The position numbers and the translations under genes were made by a program. Below are positions 28,048-35,560 of a DNA stretch of 64,000 bases, piece after piece. The notes below the pieces were generated by a model that searched no databases, had not been told where the DNA came from, and saw only the letters and a program-made list of their open reading frames with translations. This DNA is from 630D-37 sp037478835 (GTDB taxonomy: Bacteria > Chloroflexota > Anaerolineae > Anaerolineales > Villigracilaceae): positions 124,001-188,000 of the forward strand of contig JBBFLV010000004.1 of the NCBI GenBank assembly GCA_037478835.1, read 5' to 3'. The first letter of the stretch is position 1. Every line of letters starts with the position of its first letter.

Positions 28048-28836
28048 ATGAGCGCCATTTTGCTGGATGGTTCGATTGTGCACTATGAGGTGTTGGGACG
28101 CGGTCGTCCCATCATCTTCCTGCATGGCTGGATTGGCTCATGGCGCTATTGGATTTCTTCGATGCAGGTTGCTTCCACCCTCTTTCGCTCCTATGCCCTT
28201 GATCTATGGGGATTTGGCGATACGGCTCATCTGAAAGAGGGATACTCGATCGATCGCCAGGCGTTGCTGGTGCGTCAGTTTATGGAAAATATGGGGATCG
28301 GGAAAATCGCGCTGATCGGCCATTCCTTGGGAGGATTGGTGGCGTTTCGCTTCGCGGCGCGTTGGCCTGAATCTGTGGACCGCATGATGGTCATCAGTAC
28401 GCCTCTCGATGCGACTGCCATTTCCCCGCGCTGGTTGAACGCTTCCTTTCCCGATTTGCTCAATTGGTTGGCCAGTCGCTCGCCGGAAGCGCAAAGTGCT
28501 CTGTCCGATGCCTTGCGCGCCGATCCGCAAACGCTCACCGCTTCTTTCCAAACGACAAGTTTTTCTCGTCTTTTCAATGAAATGCTTCTGACCCGTGTTC
28601 CTTGCTTGCTCGTCTACGGAGAAAACGATCCGGCGGTGGTTGCCCCCTCTCTTGAGCAAGTTGTCTCCCTTCCTTCGCATATCCATCAGATTGTCCTTGA
28701 AGATGCCGCCCATTTCCCAATGCTCGATCAACCGGCGCTCTTTCAGCGTTTGCTGGTCGATTTCCTAGCACTGGCCTCCGGCGAGAGCCCGCGCGAATTG
28801 CAGTTGAAAGAGGAGTGGCATCGCCGGGTAAGATAG
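28048..28836 (+). CDS. Alpha/beta hydrolase (second paralogue)
   Basis: Serine hydrolase of 262 residues, similar in layout to the protein at 15580-16377 (VHYEVLGRGRPIIFLHGWIG, DLWGFGDT). Nucleophile elbow is IGHSLGG; the C-terminal EDAAHFPMLDQ supplies the catalytic His, and YGENDP probably the acid. Substrate unknown. It starts 9 bases after the response regulator and closes the ten-gene cluster; a TATAAT beginning 2 bases after its stop starts the thiamine unit. Confidence 0.85.
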   Translation: MSAILLDGSIVHYEVLGRGRPIIFLHGWIGSWRYWISSMQVASTLFRSYALDLWGFGDTAHLKEGYSIDRQALLVRQFMENMGIGKIALIGHSLGGLVAFRFAARWPESVDRMMVISTPLDATAISPRWLNASFPDLLNWLASRSPEAQSALSDALRADPQTLTASFQTTSFSRLFNEMLLTRVPCLLVYGENDPAVVAPSLEQVVSLPSHIHQIVLEDAAHFPMLDQPALFQRLLVDFLALASGESPRELQLKEEWHRRVR

Positions 28837-28838
28837 GT

Positions 28839-28844
28839 TATAAT
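28839..28844 (+). promoter_or_regulatory. -10 element of the thiamine operon
   Basis: Perfect TATAAT placed 22 bases before the conserved start of the TPP aptamer. The -35 position (around 28816-28821) is not close to consensus. Confidence 0.55.
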
Positions 28845-28860
28845 AGATTCGGACAATACA

Positions 28861-28945
28861 ACGGGGAGCCTGTGGGACAGGCTGAGAGGAGCGTGTTACG
28901 CTCGACCCGCTGAACCTGATCCGGGTCATGCCGGCGGAGGGAAAA
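28861..28945 (+). promoter_or_regulatory. TPP riboswitch (THI element) aptamer
   Basis: The aptamer core is readable: GGGGAGCC, then GGCTGAGAGG, a variable P3 hairpin (GAGCGTGTTACGCTC), and the 3' block GACCCGCTGAACCTGATCCG with GCCGGCGGAGGGA. These are the conserved thiamine-pyrophosphate binding elements. It precedes thiN-thiB-thiP, which fits repression of thiamine salvage by TPP. Confidence 0.96.
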
Positions 28946-28963
28946 TATGTGTCTGAAAGCCTT

Positions 28964-28993
28964 AACCATCCTCCGCCGCGGAGGATGGTTTTT
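28964..28993 (+). terminator. Riboswitch expression platform: terminator hairpin that also covers the thiN Shine-Dalgarno
   Basis: Perfect 12-bp stem (28964-28975 with 28979-28990), 3-base loop and five T residues at 28989-28993. The 3' arm contains GGAGG at 28980-28984, nine bases before the thiN ATG. Bases 28932-28940 at the aptamer end are exactly complementary to 28970-28978 in the hairpin, so an alternative antiterminator pairing is available. Confidence 0.8.
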
Positions 28994-29638
28994 ATGTCTG
29001 AACGCGTGGTGATCTTTGCCAATGGGAGCCTGCCGGCTCCGCCGCGTCTGCGCTCCTTTTTGCAGGAGGGGGATATCCTGCTTGGCGCAGATGGTGGCAC
29101 TCGCCATATCCTTGCCCTGGGGCTGAAGCCTCATGCAGTGGTCGGCGATTTTGATTCGCTTTCTCCCCAGATTCTGGACTTCCTCTCTACCCAAGGGGTG
29201 CGCCTGCATCGCTATCCTGCCGACAAAGACGAGACGGATCTCGAACTGACCTTGCGCCATGCCCTGGAATATCGCCCGCGTGCCATCCGCATCGTCGCTG
29301 CGATTGGCGATCGCCTCGATCAGACCTTGGGCAATCTCGCCCTCCTAACTGCGCCTTGGCTGGAAGGTTTCGATGTGCGCTTGGAAGATGGCGTAGAAGA
29401 GGTCTTCTTCGTGCATACCGAGGCCGCCATCCAGGGAGCGATCGGGGAAACGGTTTCGCTCATTCCTTGGGGCGGGGATGCCGAAGGCGTTTTTACTGAA
29501 GGATTGCGTTGGGCACTCCGCGGCGAAACCCTCTACCCCTATCGCACGCGCGGTATCAGCAATGAGCTTGTTCAACCTCAAGCGCGAATCCGCCTGACCC
29601 GTGGTTCCCTGCTTGTCGTCCATCGTCATTCCGACTAA
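28994..29638 (+). CDS. thiN: Thiamine pyrophosphokinase
   Basis: Converts thiamine and ATP to thiamine pyrophosphate and AMP. The 214-residue protein has the family motifs ADGGTRHIL, VVGDFDSLSP, PADKDETDLELTLRHAL and AIGDRLDQTLGNLALL, followed by the beta-sandwich substrate domain (SLIPWGGDAEGV, GISNELV). ATG 28994 is chosen over 28985, which would lie inside the terminator stem. It is the first gene after the TPP riboswitch, followed by thiamine transporter genes; together they form a salvage unit. Confidence 0.94.
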   Translation: MSERVVIFANGSLPAPPRLRSFLQEGDILLGADGGTRHILALGLKPHAVVGDFDSLSPQILDFLSTQGVRLHRYPADKDETDLELTLRHALEYRPRAIRIVAAIGDRLDQTLGNLALLTAPWLEGFDVRLEDGVEEVFFVHTEAAIQGAIGETVSLIPWGGDAEGVFTEGLRWALRGETLYPYRTRGISNELVQPQARIRLTRGSLLVVHRHSD

Positions 29639-29650
29639 AAAGGAGGTCCT

Positions 29651-30691
29651 ATGCGTCGTTTGCTGTTCCTGTTCCTTGTCCTGGCCCTGTTAGCGCTGAC
29701 GGCCTGTGGGCCGCGTCAGCCGGCTACGCTGACCGTGATGACCCACGATTCTTTTGCCGTCAGCGAAGAGGTCATCCAGGAGTTTGAGCGCGAGAACAAT
29801 GTCAAGGTTACCTTTTTGCCCTCCGGGGATACCGGGACCGCGCTGAACAAGGCCATCCTCTCCAAAGAGGCCCCACTGGCCGATGTCTTCTACGGCGTGG
29901 ATAACACCTTCCTCTCGCGCGCCCTGGAAGCCGATCTCTTCGAGCCGTATCGCTCGCCTCTGCTGGAAGAGATCCCGGCCGAGTTCCGCCTCGATCCTGA
30001 AAATCGCGTCACCCCGGTGGATTATGGGGATGTCTGCATCAACTATGACAAGGCCTATTTTGCCGAAAAGAACCTGCCCGTTCCGCAGCGGCTTGAAGAT
30101 CTCACCCGCCCCGAATATAAGGGGCTGCTGGTGGTAGAAAATCCGGCCACCTCTTCGCCCGGCCTGGCTTTCCTGCTGGCGACGGTCGCCCATTTTGGCG
30201 ATCCGGGCTACCTGGACTTCTGGCGCGATCTGAAGGCCAATGAAGTGGTCATCGTTCCCGACTGGGAGACGGCCTACTATACCAACTTTAGCGGCTCTTC
30301 GGGCAAGGGACCGCAACCGATGGTCGTTTCCTATGGCTCCAGCCCGCCGGCGGAAGTGATCTTCGCCGAAAAGCCGCTCGAGGATGCCCCGACCGCTTCT
30401 CTCACCGGACCCGATATGTGTTTCCGCCAGATCGAATTCGTCGGCATCCTCAAAGGGACGAAGCAGCGTGCCCTGGCGCGCAAATTTGTAGATTTCATGC
30501 TCAGCCAACGCTTCCAGGAAGATATGCCTTTGCAGATGTTCGTCTTCCCGGTCAATCCGAAAGCGCAGCTGCCGGAGGCTTTCGTCAAATATGCGCAGAT
30601 CCCGGAACAGCCTGCCAGGTTAGACCCGGCTCAGATCGCCGCCAATCGTGAAAAGTGGATCCAGGCCTGGTCGGAGCTGATGCTGAAGTGA
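29651..30691 (+). CDS. thiB: Thiamine ABC transporter substrate-binding lipoprotein
   Basis: Extracytoplasmic thiamine-binding protein of 346 residues. A lipoprotein signal (LFLVLALLALTAC, lipid-attached Cys19) is followed by a type II periplasmic binding fold: LTVMTHDSFAVSEEV, PLADVFYGVDNT, VDYGDVCINYD and WETAYYTNF, as in ThiB. A strong ribosome-binding site (AAGGAGG) precedes ATG 29651, 12 bases after thiN. The stop overlaps the thiP start. Confidence 0.92.
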   Translation: MRRLLFLFLVLALLALTACGPRQPATLTVMTHDSFAVSEEVIQEFERENNVKVTFLPSGDTGTALNKAILSKEAPLADVFYGVDNTFLSRALEADLFEPYRSPLLEEIPAEFRLDPENRVTPVDYGDVCINYDKAYFAEKNLPVPQRLEDLTRPEYKGLLVVENPATSSPGLAFLLATVAHFGDPGYLDFWRDLKANEVVIVPDWETAYYTNFSGSSGKGPQPMVVSYGSSPPAEVIFAEKPLEDAPTASLTGPDMCFRQIEFVGILKGTKQRALARKFVDFMLSQRFQEDMPLQMFVFPVNPKAQLPEAFVKYAQIPEQPARLDPAQIAANREKWIQAWSELMLK

Positions 30692-32394
30692 AAATGGAAG
30701 CCTTGCCTCTGCGGTTGGGTGCACGTTGGGGAGGGAAGGGAGGCCTCTCTTCCCTCCTCCTTTTGCCGGCTTTGCTCTTCCTGGTTATTTTCTTCTTCTA
30801 TCCGCTGGCGCGCATTTTTGCCTATGCCTTCGATGTTCGGTTGCTGGGTCAGCCTGCCGTCTGGGCGCTGTTGCGCAAAGTGCTCGGATTCACGGCCTAC
30901 CAAGCGGCGCTCTCTACGCTCCTGACCTTGCTGGTCGCCGTTCCGCTGGCTTTTCTCTTTGCGCGCTATACCTTTCCTGCCAAGTCTTTCTGGAAAGCCA
31001 TCGTCAGCGTGCCTTTTCTGCTTCCCACGTTGGTGGTCGCGGCCGGTTTCAACGCCTTTCTGGGAGAGCGCGGTTGGGTGAATCTAGGTCTAATGCGCCT
31101 GCTGGACCTTTCCAAACCGCCCATCCCGTTCAACGGCACGCTCACGGCGATCCTGATCGCCCATGTGTTCTATAACACGACGCTGCTGGTGCGCATTCTT
31201 GTCTACACCCTAGAGCATCTCGATCCGCGCCTGGAGCAGGCGGCCCGCCTTTTGGGTGCCGATGAGCGCCGCGCCTTTTGGCATGTGACGGCGCCTCTCT
31301 TGCGTCCGGCGCTTTTGGCCGGTGCATCCCTGGTCTTCCTGTTCGATTTCACCAGTTTCGGCGTGATCCTGCTGCTCGGCGGGCCGCGCTTTGCCACGCT
31401 GGAGGTCGAGATTTACGTGCAGGGGGTACACATGCTCAATCTGCCCCTGGCGGCTTTCCTTTCGGTGGTGCAGATCGGGTGTACGGCCATTTTAGGATAT
31501 CTCTATACGTTTCTCTTACGACGTGCGGCGGTGCCCCTTTCGCCGCGTGCCGCCCCGAGCAATGTGCGCCGGCCCAAGCAGCGCCGCGAGCGTCTCTTTT
31601 TGACCCTGATGTGGGTGCTGCTCCTTGGACTTTTCCTGCTGCCGATGCTTTCGTTACCTTTGCGCTCCGTGTTGCGCTTGGAAGCGGCGCGCGGCGAGCG
31701 CGGCCAGGTGCAATATGGCCTGACGCTCGATTATTACCGAGAGCTCTTCATCAACCGTCGTGGTTCGCTTCTCTATGTCCCGCCGCTGGAGGCCATGCGC
31801 AATTCGCTAGTTTTTGCCACTTTGACGATCCTGTTTTCCCTTTCTCTGGGCATTCCGGCAGCGTTGGCCCTGCGCCGAAGTTCCTTCCTGGCGCGCTTGG
31901 CCGATGGTCTGTTGCTGCTCCCGCTGGGCACATCCGCCGTGACGCTCGGCTTGGGCTTCATCCTGGCCTTTGGCCGTGCCGTGACCTCGCCCCTGCTGGT
32001 TCCGCTGGCGCACACGTTGATCGCTTTGCCCCTGGTGATCCGCACCCTTCAACCGGCCATGGCGACTTTCCCCATTCGCTTGCGCGAGGCGGCATTGGTG
32101 CTGGGAGCTTCTCCCTGGCGGGCTTGGTGGTCGGTGGAATGGCCGATCCTTTGGCGCGCCGTGTTGACGGCGGCGACCTTTGCTTTTACCGTTTCGGTTG
32201 GTGAATTCGGCGCGACCTTGCTCATCGCGCGCCCGGAATATCCGACGCTACCGTTGGCCATCTATCGCTTTCTTTCCCAGCCCGGTGGCCTGAACTATGG
32301 TCAGGCCATGGCCATGACCACGTTGCTGATGGGTTTTACAGCCACCGGTTTGATTTTGATCGAACGTTTGCAGTGGTCAGGTCGGGAGTTTTGA
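30688..32394 (+). CDS. thiP: Thiamine ABC transporter permease (fused, two-domain)
   Basis: Membrane permease of 568 residues with two homologous halves of about six membrane segments each. Both carry the EAA loop that contacts the ATPase: EQAARLLGADERRAFWHVTA and REAALVLGASPWRAWWSVEW. Start GTG 30688 overlaps the thiB stop (GTGA); an ATG at 30694 is the alternative. The gene ends the riboswitch-controlled unit. The cognate ATPase (thiQ) is not next to it or anywhere in this window. Confidence 0.92.
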   Translation: MKMEALPLRLGARWGGKGGLSSLLLLPALLFLVIFFFYPLARIFAYAFDVRLLGQPAVWALLRKVLGFTAYQAALSTLLTLLVAVPLAFLFARYTFPAKSFWKAIVSVPFLLPTLVVAAGFNAFLGERGWVNLGLMRLLDLSKPPIPFNGTLTAILIAHVFYNTTLLVRILVYTLEHLDPRLEQAARLLGADERRAFWHVTAPLLRPALLAGASLVFLFDFTSFGVILLLGGPRFATLEVEIYVQGVHMLNLPLAAFLSVVQIGCTAILGYLYTFLLRRAAVPLSPRAAPSNVRRPKQRRERLFLTLMWVLLLGLFLLPMLSLPLRSVLRLEAARGERGQVQYGLTLDYYRELFINRRGSLLYVPPLEAMRNSLVFATLTILFSLSLGIPAALALRRSSFLARLADGLLLLPLGTSAVTLGLGFILAFGRAVTSPLLVPLAHTLIALPLVIRTLQPAMATFPIRLREAALVLGASPWRAWWSVEWPILWRAVLTAATFAFTVSVGEFGATLLIARPEYPTLPLAIYRFLSQPGGLNYGQAMAMTTLLMGFTATGLILIERLQWSGREF

Positions 32395-32410
32395 GGCAGA
32401 GGGCGCTCCA

Positions 32411-32447
32411 AGACATTCTTATAGAACAAAGACATTCTTATAGAACA
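32411..32447. repeat. Tandem 19-base direct repeat upstream of hsp20
   Basis: AGACATTCTTATAGAACA occurs twice (32411-32428 and 32430-32447). Each copy holds the inverted repeat TTCT-TAT-AGAA. It lies about 80 bases before the hsp20 start and could be a pair of repressor or activator sites. Confidence 0.55.
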
Positions 32448-32527
32448 TTGATCTCTTTCTATCCGCTTTCTGATGTGGGGAAAGTACGATGAGGGCAAAT
32501 CAACATGTTTCGATTAGGAGGATTCCC

Positions 32528-32908
32528 ATGACGATCTATGTTCGTACCTTCCCCCCGCGGCGGCGCTGGAGCGAATGGCGAGCAGAGGCTGAGCGCTGGC
32601 TGGCAGTGAATGTTCGAGATGAGGGAGAAGCCTACGTGCTGACTGCGTTTGTGCCGGGCGTCAAGGCAGAGGATTTGAAAATTCAGGTGGTGGATGATAC
32701 GGTGGCGATCGAAGGGCATTATCCGAAAGAGGAACGTGAATATCTCCTCTGTGAGTTACCCTCCGGCTCCTTCCAACGCATTCTGCGCCTGCCGACCTCG
32801 CTGGATGCCAATGCTGTTGAAGCTACCTTGGAGCAGGGCGTGCTGACCTTGCGCTTGCCAAAGGCCGCTTCGGTCCGTCCAAGGACGATTCAGGTCAAGG
32901 CACGTTGA
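32528..32908 (+). CDS. Hsp20 / alpha-crystallin family small heat-shock protein
   Basis: ATP-independent holdase chaperone of 126 residues. The alpha-crystallin domain is clear: YVLTAFVPGVKAEDLKIQVV, VAIEGHYPKEEREYLLCELP, SFQRILRLPTSLDANAVEA and the conserved LEQGVLTLRLPKA. The N-terminal region is short. ATG 32528 is preferred because GGAGG lies seven bases upstream. It is followed by a strong terminator and is preceded by the 19-base direct repeat. Confidence 0.93.
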   Translation: MTIYVRTFPPRRRWSEWRAEAERWLAVNVRDEGEAYVLTAFVPGVKAEDLKIQVVDDTVAIEGHYPKEEREYLLCELPSGSFQRILRLPTSLDANAVEATLEQGVLTLRLPKAASVRPRTIQVKAR

Positions 32909-32916
32909 AAAGAAGG

Positions 32917-32954
32917 AAGTAGGTCAAATGCCCACTGCATTTGACCTACTTTTC
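32917..32954. terminator. Bidirectional intrinsic terminator
   Basis: A 15-bp perfect stem (32917-32931 with 32937-32951), 5-base loop CCACT, with a T-rich tail downstream and a purine-rich AAAAGAAGG run upstream that gives a T-rich tail on the other strand. It lies between the convergent hsp20 gene and the small membrane protein gene. Confidence 0.85.
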
Positions 32955-32961
32955 TTCTTCC

Positions 32962-33243
32962 TCACTCGTCCTTCTCTTCTTCTTTGTGCCTTCGCAATCC
33001 CCAAAAGAGCACGGCGACTCCGCTCCCCAGGGCGAAGGCTCCCAGGGCGCCGGCAGTGGCAAAGCGCACAAAGATAGCGGTCAAGGCAAAGAATCCCAAA
33101 ACGGCGGCAACCTGCAGCTGCCAGGTGCCTTTGCGGTAGGCATCCAGGCTCAACCAGCCGGCCGCCAGACCGAATACGATCAGCCCGCTGAAGCGCACCA
33201 GGATTCCCAGGATGTTGAGAACGGTTTCGAGGATCGGGTTCAT
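32962..33243 (-). CDS. Small membrane protein of unknown function
   Basis: 93 residues with three predicted membrane helices (about 10-30, 42-62 and 65-83) and a strongly charged C-terminal tail (RRHKEEEKDE). No family recognised. ATG 33243 has GGAGG seven bases upstream, which supports a real gene. It ends 8 bases from the bidirectional terminator. Confidence 0.75.
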   Translation of the reverse strand: MNPILETVLNILGILVRFSGLIVFGLAAGWLSLDAYRKGTWQLQVAAVLGFFALTAIFVRFATAGALGAFALGSGVAVLFWGLRRHKEEEKDE

Positions 33244-33472
33244 CGGTTACCTCCAGAGAGAGTTTAGATACCGGTGCTCCCATTATACATCAGCCGCGTT
33301 CTCTAGAGGGTTTGTGCTTTGTAACGAACTTTAGGCCGTGTTCAAGTCGGGCGCGGCCTGTTGTAGCACAAGATTTGCCCATAGTACGGGATTTATCCTG
33401 TGAAAATTTTATTAAATATGCGAATTATCCTTTCTCAATGCCGTATTTACTCATCAGCCGAGGCTTTGAAAT

Positions 33473-33513
33473 AGAACACGGATGGACACGGATGATACGG
33501 GTGGACACAGATG
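33473..33513 (+). repeat. Solo copy of the ACACGGATG repeat
   Basis: About 40 bases aligning with 39644-39684 and 47710-47750, built from units of the form ACACGGATGG. The other two copies directly follow transposase reading frames; this one has no transposase. Confidence 0.75.
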
Positions 33514-33631
33514 AACGCAAATGGCTATGATACATTCAGCGTGATCTCTCCTTCCGCGACCGCTCGGCGATAAAAACTTTGAAAAGCTCCAAACTCGGCC
33601 TTCCAAGACTTCCCCTTTTTGGACAATCGTC

Positions 33632-33637
33632 TATAAT
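33632..33637 (+). promoter_or_regulatory. -10 element of dnaG, suggesting a leaderless transcript
   Basis: TATAAT ends 6 bases before the dnaG ATG, so transcription would begin at or next to the start codon. No Shine-Dalgarno sequence precedes this ATG. Confidence 0.5.
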
Positions 33638-33643
33638 AATGAT

Positions 33644-35560
33644 ATGTCTGCGATTGAGGAGATCAAGGCTCGCCTTTCGATCGTTGATATCGTCTCCGAA
33701 AGCGGCGTGAAACTGCGCAAATCGGGCCGGACGTATATCGGCTTTTGCCCGTTTCATGCGAATACGCGCACGCCGGCGTTCGTCATTTGGCCGGAGACGG
33801 GGACATGGCGGTGCTTTGGCCAGTGCAATGAGGGGGGAGATGTTTTCAAGTTCGTGATGAAGAAGGAGAATGTGGATTTCGGCGAGGCTTTGCGCCGGCT
33901 GGCGGCGCGTGCCGGTGTAACGCTTGAACCCCTAAGACCCGAACAAGCGGAGGAGAAAGAAGCCCAGGAGCATTTGCGCGCGCTGCTCGAAGAGGCGGTG
34001 CTCTTTTATCGTGGGCAGCTCTTGCAAAGGCCGGATGTGCTGGAATATCTGCAGCAGAAGCGTCGTTTGCGACCGGAAACGATCGAGATCTTCGGCCTGG
34101 GATATGCGCCGGCCGGTTGGGATGTGACGTTGCAACATTTCCTGCGCCGTGGCTATTCGGAAGAGAACCTGATCGCGGCCGGGTTGGTCAGCGTGCGCGA
34201 GGAGGGAGATCGGCGGCGGCTTTTCGATCGCTTCCGCAACCGCATTATGATCCCCATTCGCGATGAGCAAGGGCGGATGGCCGGCTTTGGGGCACGAGCG
34301 TTGGAAGCGGAAGACCAGCCAAAGTTCCTCAATTCGCCGGAAACACCGCTTTTCAGCAAAGGTCGCCTGCTCTACGGGTTGGATCGAGCCCGCAAGGCGA
34401 TCCGCGCCGCCGATCAGGCGGTGATCGTGGAGGGCTACTTTGATGTGATGGCGCTCCACCAGGCCGGGTTCGAGAACGTGGTTTCGCCCATGGGCACGGC
34501 GCTGACCGGGGATCAGCTCCGCTTGCTCAAGCGCTTCACACGGCGCCTGGTGCTGGCCCTGGACCCGGATGTGGCCGGTCAGAAAGCGGTGTTGCGCGGG
34601 TTGGAAGCGGCGCGCGAGGCGATGGACCATGAGCAGGAAATCACCTTTGACCCGCGACACCTGATGCACTTTGAGAGCCGTTTGCAGGCCGATCTGCGTG
34701 TGGTGACTTTGCCGCAGGGGTACGATCCTGACGATCTGGTGGCGCAGGATGCCGCAGCATGGCCGCGCCTGATCGCCAACGCCCGCCCGGTGGTGATCTA
34801 CGTGATGGAAACGCTGGCCGAAGGGCGTGACCTGAACGACCCGAAGGTGAAAAGCGAGATCGCCGCTCAGGTTTTACCCCTGATTAACGAGGTCCCCGAT
34901 GCGGTGGAGCGCGATGCCTATCGGCAGGCGCTGGCACGGCTGCTACGGGTGGACGAACGCGTGTTCCTCGGCAGCGGTGCCCAAGGTCCCACCACGAGCC
35001 GCCGCCGAAGGATGCCGGAAGCCCCCTTGGCAGCCGAAAGCAGGCCGGAAGGAGCGGCACCTGCGTGGCGCGGTTTTCGTCCGATGGAATCCTATTGTTT
35101 GGCGATCCTGGTGCAGTATCCGTATTTGCTCTACCGTCTGGATCGTTTGCTCCAGGAACAGGGATTATCTCCGCTCAGTGTGGAAGATTTCGAGTATACT
35201 GATCATCGTCAGCTGGTGGAGCTCTTGCGACGGGCGCTGACACAAGATGTTTTGGATTCCCAGCTGTACCTTCGCGAGCATGTCCCAACGGAACTGCGGG
35301 AGCGTTTGCGCGAGCTGGAAGGCATGGTGATTACGGAGAAGCTGGAAGATCGTTTGCTGGAGGAACTGGCGCGGAATGTGATCCATCTGCGTAGGCGGCT
35401 GTTCCGGGAAGGGTTGGGACAGTTGCGTTTTCTGCAAGAGGAGGCACAACAGGAGAAGGATGAGCGCCTGACGGTTTATCAGCAAATGGCGCGAGAGTAT
35501 GCCCAGCTGTTACGCACTTTGGATATGGCATATCGCCGTTTAATGATGGTGAGAGGATGA
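33644..35560 (+). CDS. dnaG: DNA primase
   Basis: Synthesises RNA primers for replication. The 638-residue protein has the CHC2 zinc-binding domain (FCPFHANTRTPAF and WRCFGQCNEGGD), the RNA-polymerase domain, and a TOPRIM centre with VIVEGYFDVMALH and LALDPDVAG. The C-terminal helicase-binding part is divergent. The zinc motif has CFGQC rather than the usual CFGC, a one-residue longer spacing. The stop overlaps the sigma factor start by four bases (ATGA), matching the classical primase-sigma macromolecular synthesis pair; rpsU is absent here. Confidence 0.95.
   Translation: MSAIEEIKARLSIVDIVSESGVKLRKSGRTYIGFCPFHANTRTPAFVIWPETGTWRCFGQCNEGGDVFKFVMKKENVDFGEALRRLAARAGVTLEPLRPEQAEEKEAQEHLRALLEEAVLFYRGQLLQRPDVLEYLQQKRRLRPETIEIFGLGYAPAGWDVTLQHFLRRGYSEENLIAAGLVSVREEGDRRRLFDRFRNRIMIPIRDEQGRMAGFGARALEAEDQPKFLNSPETPLFSKGRLLYGLDRARKAIRAADQAVIVEGYFDVMALHQAGFENVVSPMGTALTGDQLRLLKRFTRRLVLALDPDVAGQKAVLRGLEAAREAMDHEQEITFDPRHLMHFESRLQADLRVVTLPQGYDPDDLVAQDAAAWPRLIANARPVVIYVMETLAEGRDLNDPKVKSEIAAQVLPLINEVPDAVERDAYRQALARLLRVDERVFLGSGAQGPTTSRRRRMPEAPLAAESRPEGAAPAWRGFRPMESYCLAILVQYPYLLYRLDRLLQEQGLSPLSVEDFEYTDHRQLVELLRRALTQDVLDSQLYLREHVPTELRERLRELEGMVITEKLEDRLLEELARNVIHLRRRLFREGLGQLRFLQEEAQQEKDERLTVYQQMAREYAQLLRTLDMAYRRLMMVRG

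Larger units (their letters stand above)
33244..33643. other. 400-bp intergenic region with two repeat remnants and the dnaG promoter
   Basis: No convincing gene. At 33363-33402 lies an imperfect hairpin starting GTAGCACAAG, shared with sequences near 56734 and 56875. At 33473-33513 lies a solo copy of the repeat that ends the two REP-associated transposase elements. A TATAAT at 33632-33637 precedes dnaG. Confidence 0.6.

Noticed and set aside
33312..33530. 72-codon frame upstream of dnaG
   Set aside because: Runs through two repeat remnants; no ribosome-binding site and no protein-like pattern.
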